A stretch of DNA of 64,000 nt from Capra hircus (taxonomy: Eukaryota > Chordata > Mammalia > Artiodactyla > Bovidae), in the NCBI RefSeq assembly GCF_001704415.2, contig NC_030819.1, positions 31,924,575 through 31,988,574 on the forward strand. The letters are read 5' to 3'. Position numbers and translations under genes: made by a program. The notes under the pieces are model-generated. The model ran no database searches, was not told the DNA's origin, and worked only from the letters and a program-made list of their open reading frames with translations. Below, one piece after another: positions 55,834-64,000 of the stretch (positions within the stretch are counted from its first letter, which is position 1; every line of letters starts with the position of its first letter).

Positions 55834-58036
55834 AAATGTTACTGCAGCAGTGTACAAAAGATGCCAGCTTCAGGAAAGTGGTTTCAGATTCCTCACTTAA
55901 GGACCAAAAATTTCCCGTCAATTATCCAGCAATCAATCTGAGTGGTAACGTTTTTCTTATCCCAAAACAGTACATTTGAAAAAAGTTTTCTATTATCACT
56001 ATCATTTCATAGCATCTTACTGCTCCCAAAGACTATAATTCTGGAATAAAGAACAATCCTTTTATAACATATAATTTTGTGAGAATAAATTTCTTCTCAC
56101 TTCATTATGAATGTCTAAAACTTCTCCTACTCCGGCACCCAGCATTTAGTATTTAAATCACTTGTTTTAGGGAGTCATTGAAGGCTTCCTAGAAGCGCTG
56201 TGCAAAGTGAGTCTTTAGGTATAAATGGGGGACTAGAAGGTGGGGAGAATCAGAGGGAGAGACTTACTCCAGGTAGATGAAATAATAGTTGAATGCCTCA
56301 GAGGTTAAATACATAAAATGTGTGCATATAAGGTAGTAATGGAGGTGAGATCAAGTTAGCAGGAAAATCCTCAGGGAAAAGGTGAAGTGGGCAAGAGCTG
56401 GAAATTCTTAGCAAAGGGACCTTGCAGAGGAAAGGCATTACAAGTGGGTAGGATACAGAAGCAACAACTGCTGCAGGCTGGTACAGAGAGGCAAGCTGTA
56501 AGATGTTTGGGGTCCCCACTGACTTTCCCTGAAGTCGTGTGTTAAGAGCAAATTAGCCAGCAAGAGGCCCCTACTGCCAGCTTAGGAGAAGACTATGTAG
56601 GGGTGAAAGGCAATGAAAAATGGGTGAGGCTCTGTGCAGGAAGAAGGTCAACAGGAAGGCTGGCGGGGAGTGGCATTTATACCAGAAACTGATGCAAGGA
56701 TAGTGGACCAGAGTCAAGGCAAGAGCACAGAAAGCTGTCCAGTCATAAAAGAAGTCGTAAAAGTCATAATAAAAACTGTGAAGAGGGCCTTGTGTGCTGA
56801 GTGGAAATGGAAACAAGAGTGTCAAGATGAATGCAGGATACAAGGAAGAAACAAGAAGTTGAGCTAGATCTGCATACATAAAATCTACAGTTAATATTAT
56901 CTTACTGAAAAAAAATATGGAGACAGTCTCTTCTGTTATCTATATGCCATTATTTTCTTTAATCAGCATATTAAGCTAATCAAACCTTAGTAAATTCACA
57001 TTTCACTTTCAAAATATTTCTTGAAATTATATTAATGCTATTGGATGGTATTTACTGACTGATTTTTTTTGAAGTTTCAGCTTTGAAAGAGTTTATAAGT
57101 AGGTAGATCAACTACTCAGATACTCTAGCTAATTTAAAGTAGCTTAAAATATTATGTAATTCAAATTACTTCTTTAAGATACACTGCTGGTATATATTCC
57201 TCATCCAACCCAAAGCTGCTGCTATCAAATAATGCTTTAGCGAAAAAAAAAAAAGAAAAAGCTTTAAATGAAAGCCACCGTTAGTATTTCTGGGGATGTT
57301 TCCATTGAGAGAATATTGTACGTCATGAACAGCCCACTATCAAATGCTTTCTACTTAAGGCATGTGAATATTTAAAAGCTATCTTCACCTGGAACCACCA
57401 TTTCCTACCTGCCTTTTCTTCCACACAAGATCATCCTTTTAAATCTGTAGCAAATACTTTTTAGATGCATTTCTTATTATAGCATTACCACAGCCAGCAC
57501 AAACATCTCCTTTCTTCTTTTTCCAGCCATGTGTATACATAATGGAGTTTCTTATTAAATATACATGCAACCCTTCGTTGCATATAAATGTACCTCATCA
57601 AAGAATAAGGGAGACCCTGCCACTCTGCTATTGATTGGTCATGAAGCCAGGGCAATATCTGAATGGTGTTCTTGGGCTTTCTCTTAAAAAAAAAACAAAC
57701 CCAAACTGAATGAGGCCTGTAACTTTAGCCACCATCACAAGGAAATCTAATGTGGTTCCCTTCTTACATATTTATTAGGCTGCTTTATTACCTACTTTTG
57801 AGACCACAAAATGCAGAAACTGCTTTCCTACTTCCTAAAGAGAATTTACAAAGTCACAGCTTTTGTCTTTATGGGACAATATTCTTGTCTTTGAGAAATA
57901 GGCCAGGCTGAAGAAAACCACAAGACTGGGTGACGGAGGGGGTGTGTGTTAAAACACATCAGTAGTGACATGCTTTCTGGTGATTCAAGTACATATGAGA
58001 GGCAACACCAGGTGCTGCCATAGACGGTAGCCTTGG
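55834..58036. other. Single-copy and old repeat-like DNA
   Basis: 56180-56480 has old repeat style (GGCTTCCTAGAAGCGCTG). A-run at 57241-57252. Overlapping frames near 56571-56879 on both strands have no domain. Confidence 0.4.
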
Positions 58037-58050
58037 AAAAAGCAAAGCAG

Positions 58051-58234
58051 TGTTTTGGTAGTCCAGTGGTTAAGACTCTGTGCTCCCAATGCAAAGGGTC
58101 CAGGTTCGATCCCTGGTCAAGGAACTAGATCCCACATGCCACAACTAAAGATCCTTCATGTCTCAAGAAGACCAAAAAGCCCTAGTGCGCAACACAGATT
58201 CGGGGAAGCCAAACAGATAAAATAAATATTTTTT
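58051..58234 (+). mobile_element. CHR-type tRNA SINE with 14-bp target-site duplication
   Basis: Sense copy (TGGTAGTCCAGTGGTTAAGA, GGTTCGATCCCTGGTCAAGG, AAATAAATATTTTTT tail). AAAAAGCAAAGCAG at 58037-58050 and 58235-58248. Confidence 0.94.
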
Positions 58235-58248
58235 AAAAAGCAAAGCAG

Positions 58249-59327
58249 AACAATATTTCTCATAGCCAACAATTTCACTTTAACTTTAGACTCAAATGAC
58301 TTGAAATTCACAAGAATGCTATGCAGAGGAGAAGGAAGAAAAATCAGAAGGAAGTCCTTAATTCATACTAAGAAACAATAAAATAAGGACTTAGACAGAC
58401 AGCAGGTTGTTTGGCTGAGGGTGCTGTCTTCCTCAGAAAGTGCTTCTCCTGGCTGGCTTGGGAGAGCTAAATTACCTTGTTGGAAAACACACTTGGATGG
58501 GTGACTTGCACCAGGTCCACACACACTAGGTGAAACGTATCTATTGACTTACAAGCTGGATGCATGTGTCAAAACGCAATCTGGTATTTTCCTAATAATA
58601 GCTAGCAGTCTTGGCCGTAAATTATTTATGGAGAGTATTCAGTGCAAACAGGTTAGAGCACACATCGGCTTCAGCTTGACTGCCCTGGTTTTAGATCACG
58701 CAGACACTGAACTCCTCGGAGATCTGCTCTTATCATGGCAAACCCTTAAAGGGGGCCCACTCTGCTGTCGGTTCAGCAACTTACAGCAAACAGGCCACTT
58801 GCTAAGGCTCTCCCTCAAGGTTCAGTGAGTAAACGTGGTCCTTCTGCCCCCTCGCTCACACCCGCATGGCCCCAGCGATGTAAGGTAATATCAGACATGA
58901 AGGCAGATCGATCGCCAGAGCGGAGGCATGGCCGTGCTCTACTATCTTTGTGCAGAAACATGGAAGAATGTGCACAGAAAAGGCCACTGGTGATCTTAAC
59001 GCGAGCTGACATTTCACTAATGCTGTGCTTCTGCGGCTGGAAAGAGCTGGCTGTCCTGGCAAGCCCTCAGTTTAAATTTAAATAAGCGTGGTGTCCTATT
59101 GCAATAGGGGACATGGATTTCCCCTTCCGCCCCGGACTAGGACTATTTCAGCCACTAGCACTATTTCAGCCGTGGCCATTTCCATTTCTTCTCCGTGATC
59201 AATGTAGGCAGGCAGACTTCTCTGCAGTGTCACATAGATGGCCAGAAAGAGAACAGCATCTTTCACTTTTTAAGAATGAAAACCACAAGGAAAAGCAAAC
59301 TCTCTGTTAATAGTTCAGGAAGGCTAT
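58249..59327. other. Repeat-poor block, CpG-containing
   Basis: No interspersed repeat recognised. 58640-59200 is richer in CpG (GATCGATCGCCAGAGCGGAG near 58907). Frames of 60-94 codons on both strands lack domains. Candidate conserved non-coding DNA only. Confidence 0.4.
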
Positions 59328-59450
59328 GGAGAAGGGAATAGAACCCACTCCAGTATTCTTGCCTGCAGAATCCCATGGACAGAGGAGTCTGTTGGGCTGT
59401 GGTTCATAGGGTGGCAAAGAGTCAGACACGATCGAGCGACTAACACACAC
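59328..59450 (+). mobile_element. Bov-A monomer
   Basis: Sense unit (GGAGAAGGGAATAGAACCC to GACACGATCGAGCGACTAAC), no tRNA head. Confidence 0.88.
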
Positions 59451-60054
59451 ACTCTGCATCGCCATCAATCGGGCGGTTAATGAGACGTGGACCTCAGATA
59501 TTTAAGGCCAGATATCTGTACATTTCACTTTATCTTCTTTATCCTTTAAGATGAAGAGATGTTACAGACGTTCCACTGCTTCATATGAAAGAACTACTTT
59601 GTCATAAGAGATTCCAGCTTTTATTTGTTAGCTTAGAACAGAAAGGGGGTAAGCTATCTATTCATCACTTTACAGGTGAAAGAAAAGAAATGCTAGCACA
59701 ACTGTTGGAGTAAAACTGGGAAACATAATAGGCACTGCAAAGTGGGAAATGTAGAAAATAAGACCTGTGGGCCCTACAGTCAGCTTTCCTTACGACTGGA
59801 TAGCAAGTTTATCTCGTAAATGTTTTTACAGAGTGTTAGAGAGCAGATGATAACATCTCCATAGCTCAAAAGGCACAGTACCAGGAAACAGGAGCCCTGC
59901 TTCAACTACATAAAAGCCATTCATTGACCATTCATTCAACTTTGAGTGCCAGTCTTTTTTGTTTGTTTGTTTTGCTTTTTTAAAGGGGGAAACCAAAATC
60001 TTCTTTGGGCATCATTTTGTTGTAGGGACAAAATGTGATATAAGGAAAGATTAT
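59451..60054. other. Single-copy DNA
   Basis: No recognised element. Confidence 0.4.
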
Positions 60055-60475
60055 GGTAGTAGGTTGAATGGTGGCCTCCAAAAGATTGCAACTTGTGAAT
60101 ATAAGCTTAGTTTGAAAAAAAAAAACTGAAGTATATATTTCAACTTTGTACCTAAGGGACGTGAGATGAAGAGATGATCCTGGATTATCTGAGGGGTCTC
60201 TAAATCCAATGATAATTTTCCTAAGAGAGACAAAGACCCAGATACAGAAGAGAAGGCCATGTGAAGAGGGAGACAGACAGTGAAGTCATGAGGCCACAAG
60301 GCAAGGAAGCCAACCAGAAGCTGGAAGAAGTCAGGAAGATTCTTCCCTGGGGCATTAGGGGGAGCGTGGCCCTCCAGCACTTTGATCTTGGACTTTGCAA
60401 GAGAATACGTTTTTGTTATTTTGTTCAGGCCCACTACTAATTTTGTGGTAGTTTGTCACAGCAGTCAGAGGAAAA
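60055..60475 (+). mobile_element. MLT1-type MaLR LTR
   Basis: GGTTGAATGGTGGCCTCC, ATCCTGGATTATCTGAGGG, CTAAATCCAATGATAATTTTC, GCCATGTGAAGAGGGAGAC, AGCACTTTGATCTTGGAC and GGTAGTTTGTCACAGCAGTC. Sense LTR, non-coding; it contains a T-rich/A-run insertion near 60115-60123. Confidence 0.78.
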
Positions 60476-60764
60476 ATTGTTCAGAGTGGGAACTAGGAGC
60501 GTGAGGTGAGAGGGGCTTTCATTTATGGCACAAAAGTTCCAGTGGCACCCCCAAACTCAGTATTCAGTATAAATACTACTTTAAGGCACCCTTAAAAAAA
60601 AAGCAAAGTCAATGGCAAAAAAATCCATGATGAGGAAAATACTGAAATTTCTAGATGGTAAAAGATTTGTCTTTGATACTGAAGAAGTATCTCATTAATA
60701 TAATAATAATAATTTTTTTAAAAAGATGAGGTGAGGCATCAGTTTTCTGTTAGAGCATCTCACT
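60476..60764. other. Single-copy DNA
   Basis: No recognised element. Confidence 0.4.
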
Positions 60765-60774
60765 AAGTGTCAGT

Positions 60775-60907
60775 CAGAGACTTCCCTGGTGGTCCAGTTG
60801 TTAAAAGTCTGCACTTCCTTTGCAGGGGACGCAGGTTCGATTCCTGGTCAAGGATCTAAGATGCCACATGCCCTGCAGTCTGGCCACAAAAACAAATAGA
60901 CAAGAAG
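60775..60907 (+). mobile_element. CHR-type tRNA SINE with 10-bp target-site duplication
   Basis: Sense copy (GACTTCCCTGGTGGTCCAG, GGTTCGATTCCTGGTCAAGG, GGCCACAAAAACAAATAG). AAGTGTCAGT at 60765-60774 and 60908-60917. Confidence 0.92.
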
Positions 60908-60917
60908 AAGTGTCAGT

Positions 60918-61394
60918 GATTAAGCCAGATTTCAGTTGAATTATGTTTTAGAAGCTGATAGTTTCAAAGCCCTAAGAAATGAAAAAAACAGGATGCTCAG
61001 GATAAAATACAGGGTTAATCTCAAAGAAAATCATCATGTATCAAACTCATGTCTAGTCTTGGCTGCACAGTAGAATCACCTGGGAAGATTTATAAAATGC
61101 AAGTGCCCTGCTGCTCCCTGGACAAATGATATCAGAACTTCAGGTGATGAGACCCAGACATCAGATCTGTGGTCCCCTGGGAGATTTCCATGGCGACCAA
61201 GGCTGAGAACCAATGCTGTGAAGAAGGTGGGTAGAGGTGGAGATCTCTGGGGTCTAGAAAGCTGCTCTGTGAGCCTCATCCTGGCAGGTTGTTTCAGTGA
61301 CAAATGTTAAAGAGTGATTCTGAACCATGTCTGAAGTTATACACCAATCAGGGCTTAATTTTCTTTTCCCAGGTTTAGGTTCCTCAGAGAGTGT
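60918..61394. other. Single-copy DNA
   Basis: Contains TGCACAGTAGAATCACCTGG near 61064, in the style of an old MER5-type element, and GGCGACCAAGGCTGAGAACC; not firmly assigned. Confidence 0.4.
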
Positions 61395-61601
61395 TTGTAT
61401 GAGCTCAGCTGAGTCCAGCTCACGTGATCCCATGGACTGTAGCCTTCCAGGCTCCTCCATTCATAGGAGTCTCCAGGTAAGAATACTGGAGTGGGTTGCC
61501 ATTTCCTTCTCCAGAGGATCTTCCTGACTCAGGGATCGAACCCATGTCTTTGCATCTCCTGCACTGGCAGGATTATTTACCACTTGGGCCCCTGGGAAGC
61601 C
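61395..61601 (-). mobile_element. Bov-tA SINE, diverged
   Basis: Antisense copy (GAGCTCAGCTGAGTCCAGC to GGGCCCCTGGGAAGCCCC). Confidence 0.85.
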
Positions 61602-61774
61602 CCTCTTTGGAGAGTAGTTGATGGTAATTCACAGGGGATGATGACAATGACTCTGATGAGGCTTGTAGTGTTTTGTAGAGTTTGTAAAGTGCAAAACTAT
61701 CTCCCCGTTGGTCCCCAGTGTCATCTGTCAAACATAGCTCTGTGTTTCTAGAATGCATTTCTCCAATGCTTCCT

Positions 61775-62162
61775 CACTGAAATAGGATGAATGGTTACCC
61801 CCCCACTGTCAACCCCAACCAATAAAAGAAGGTACATTCACTTGGAGGCCTATTTGAAAAAGCAGTCTTTGCAGATGTAATTAAGTGAAGGATCTCGAGA
61901 TGAGGAAATCATTCTACGTTATCCAGATGATATTTTAATCCAATGACAAGTGACACAGACATAGAAGAAAAGGCCATGCAGGCCCTGCAAAGAGGGAGGG
62001 AGAAACTGGAGTTTTGTGACCACAAGGCAAGGAAGCCAACAGCCCCCAGAAGCTACCAAAAACAAGAAAGAGTTCCCTAGAGATTGTGGAGGGAGGCACG
62101 GTCCAGTCAGCAGCTCGATTTTGTACTTCTGGCCTCCAGATTTGTCAGAGAACACATTTCTG
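61775..62162 (+). mobile_element. MLT1-type MaLR LTR, left part
   Basis: GGATGAATGGTTACCCCC, TCTTTGCAGATGTAATTAAG, GGATCTCGAGATGAGGAAAT, TAATCCAATGACAAGTG and TGTACTTCTGGCCTCCAG. It breaks at GAACACATTTCTG, where an L1 enters; the continuation is at 63733-63765. Confidence 0.8.
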
Positions 62163-62246
62163 GGGTTTAAAAACCATTTTTACTGAAACGTAGTTTATTT
62201 ACAATGTTATGTTAGTTTCAGGTGTACAATAAAGTGAAATATAGTT

Positions 62247-62463
62247 TTCCCAGGTGGCTCTCGTGGTAAAGAACTCACCTGCTATTGCAGGAGATGTAAG
62301 AAACATAAATCCAATCCCTGAGTTGGGAAGATCCCCCTGGAGAAGGGCATGGCAATGCATTTCAGTATTCTTGCCTAGAGAATCCAATGGACAGAGGAGC
62401 CTGGTGGGCTACAACCCATAGGATCCAAAGAGCTGGACAGGAATGAGGTGACTTAGCGCACAC
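62247..62463 (+). mobile_element. Bov-tA SINE inside L1
   Basis: Sense copy of the GGTGGCTCTCGTGG head subtype with full body and diverged tail (GACAGGAATGAGGTGACTTAGC). Confidence 0.92.
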
Positions 62464-62528
62464 ATATATCTATATAACTGTATATCTGTGTATATATATT
62501 GTTTTTTTTTTTAGATTCTTTTCCATTA

Positions 62529-63318
62529 TCAGCTCAGTTCAGTCACTCAGTCGTGTCCGACTCTTGGCGACCCCATGAATCACAGCACGCCAGGCCTCCC
62601 TGTCCATCACCAACTCCCAGAGTTCACTCAGACTCACGTCTATCGAGTCAGTGATGCCATCCAGCCATCTCATCCTCTGTCGTCCCCTTTTCCTCCTGCC
62701 CCCAATCCCTCCCAGCATCAGAGTCTTTTCCGATGAGTCAACACTTCGCATAAGGTGGCTTTAGCATCATTCCTTCCAAAGAAATCCCAGGGCTGATCTC
62801 CTTCAGAATGGACTGGTTGGATCTCCTTGCAGTCCAAGGGACTCTCAAGAGTCTTCTCCAACACCACACTTCAAAAGCATCAATTCTTCGGTGCTCAGCC
62901 TTCTTCACAGTCCAACTCTCACATCCATACATGACCACAGGAAAAACCATAGCCTTGACCATTCGGACCTTAGTCAGCAAAGTGATGTCTCTGCTTTTGA
63001 ATATACTGTCTAGGTTGGTCATAACTTTCCTTCCAAGGAGTAAGTGTCTTTTAATTTCATGGCTGCAGTCATCATCTGCAGTGATTTTGGAGCCCCAAAA
63101 AATAAAGTCTGACACTGTTTCCACTGTTTCCCCATCTATTTCCCATGAAGTGATGGGACGGGATGCCATGATCTTCGTTTTCTGAATGTTGAGCTTTAGG
63201 CCAACTTTTTCACTCTCGACTTTCACTTTCATCAAGAGGCTTTTTAGTTCCTGTTCACTTTCTGCCATAAGGGTGGTGTCATCTGCATATCTGAGGTGAT
63301 GTTTCTTCCAATCCAGCG
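62529..63318 (-). mobile_element. BovB LINE inside L1, 10-bp target-site duplication
   Basis: Antisense BovB of about 790 bp (CAGCTCAGTTCAGTCACTCAG, shortened, to GTTTCTTCCAATCCAGCG). TTTTCCATTA at 62519-62528 and 63319-63328. Near its 5' end about 35 bp are missing between GAGGTGAT and GTTTCTTCC relative to other copies. Confidence 0.95.
62738..63268 (-). pseudogene. BovB ORF C-terminal fragment (176 codons open)
   Basis: Open minus-strand frame covering the thumb and C-terminal region after the catalytic box: LKLNIQKTKIMAS, TSWEIDGETVETVSDF, KITADDDCSHEIKRHLLLGRK, VVMYGCESWTVKKAE and RRLLRVPWTARRSNQ. An intact YADD codon set lies just upstream (about 63281-63292), but the remaining palm and endonuclease are absent through 5' truncation. 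It is the least decayed BovB C-terminus in the window. Confidence 0.9.
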
Positions 63319-63732
63319 TTTTCCATTACAGGTATCTATAATACTTTATATATATCTATTTTTCCATTATAGATTATTATGAAATATTGAGTATACTTCC
63401 ATGTGCTATACAGTAGGCCCTTGGTGATTATCTATTTTATACAGCAGTGTGTATATTTTAATCCCAAATTCCTAATTTATTCCTCCCACCCTTTCCCCTC
63501 GGTAACTATAATTTTTATTTTATGTCTGTGAGTTTATTTCTGATTTGTAAACAAGTTTATTTGTATCAATTTTTAGATTCCACTTATAAGTGATATCCTA
63601 TGTTTGTCTTTCTCTGTCTGACTTATTTCACTTAGTATGATAATCTCTGAGTACCTCCATGTTTCTATAACATGAAATTATTCATTCTGTTTTTGACCAA
63701 CTACTATTCCATTGTGTATATGTACCACATCT

Positions 63733-63765
63733 GCTGTTTTAAGCCACCAAGTTTGAGCCACTTGC
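63733..63765 (+). mobile_element. MLT1-type LTR, right remnant
   Basis: GCTGTTTTAAGCCACCAAG, the terminal part of the MLT1 LTR displaced by the L1. Confidence 0.7.
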
Positions 63766-64000
63766 TATCCTTAGGATAGAATTCAAACTTTCTATTACTA
63801 AGACGCGCCTGTGACCTGGCCCCCAGCTGTCTTTACACTTGGAGCATTGGCCAGGGCCTTCCATAGCAGTTCTGAGCCATCTTGCTTCTCACCCCTCCTG
63901 GTTTTGTGCTTACACCAGCGTGGCCACCCACCCCAGGCTGCAGCTCTTTGGAATGGATCTTTTCTACTGCCATTTGTCTGGTAGGCTCCTCATGGCCCCC
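63766..64000 (+). repeat. L2 LINE fragment (ancient), runs off window
   Basis: GGATAGAATTCAAACTTTC, CCTGTGACCTGGCCCCCAG and CCTCCTGGTTTTGTGC match L2 order, sense; cut by the window end. Confidence 0.6.

Larger units (their letters stand above)
62163..63732 (-). mobile_element. L1 inside MLT1, itself hosting Bov-tA and BovB
   Basis: Antisense L1 3' UTR (ACTGAAACGTAGTTTATTTAC, TTCAGGTGTACAATAAAGTG), broken at 62247-62463 and 62529-63318, and continuing GCTATACAGTAGGCCCTTGG to TTGTGTATATGTACCACATC. CACATTTCTG (62153-62162) and CACATCTG (63726-63733) are similar and may be the target-site duplication. Confidence 0.82.

Noticed and set aside
56571..56879. 102-codon minus-strand and 77-codon plus-strand overlapping frames
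   Set aside because: Antisense pair in repeat-like purine-rich DNA without domains.

Overview
The window is nuclear DNA from a ruminant (cattle, sheep, goat or a close relative). The call rests on dense copies of repeats known from ruminants: Bov-tA (tRNA head joined to a Bov-A unit), Bov-A2 dimers, the RTE-type LINE BovB, artiodactyl CHR-like tRNA SINEs and a BTLTR1-like solo LTR. Species cannot be fixed from the sequence alone.

I found no functional protein-coding gene, exon series, rRNA, tRNA or bacterial-type feature. The longest open frame (222 codons, minus strand, 8907-9575) is a decayed BovB reverse transcriptase. Almost all other open frames are shadows of SINEs, or are short frames in single-copy DNA with no recognisable domain. 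The window is best read as intergenic or deep-intronic sequence.

Layout. 1-8 kb: single-copy DNA with Bov-tA copies, a MIR and an L2 piece. 8.2-9.7 kb: the best-preserved BovB, antisense. 10-14 kb: L1 pieces, a TG microsatellite and a tandem Bov-tA pair inside an L1. 13.9-15.5 kb: repeat-poor DNA with a CTCF-like motif. 15.5-22.5 kb: L1 fragments carrying younger Bov-tA and BovB insertions, one with a 5' inversion, plus a Tigger-like piece. 22.5-31.4 kb: older DNA with MIRs, an LTR-like piece and a Bov-tA dimer inside one target-site duplication. 31.43-31.91 kb: solo LTR. 32-39 kb: L2, CHR, Bov-A2 and L1. 39.3-40.9 kb: a repeat-poor, CpG-richer block with TATA, AP-1/MAF and paired ETS motifs, the best regulatory candidate. 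41.6-46.0 kb: two sense BovB copies with unusual 5' or 3' structures. 46-61 kb: MER20, a BovB, MaLR LTRs, L2 and single-copy DNA. 61.7-64 kb: an MLT1-type LTR split by an L1 that itself holds a Bov-tA and a BovB.

The elements relate through retrotransposition. BovB supplies reverse transcriptase, and Bov-tA/Bov-A share BovB's 3' tail, which is the accepted explanation for their mobilisation in trans. Direct repeats of 7-14 bp flank many copies, and nesting gives relative ages: MIR, L2 and MaLR oldest, then L1 and Tigger, then BovB and Bov SINEs. I did not find a previously undescribed system. The findings are structural curiosities and candidate regulatory DNA.
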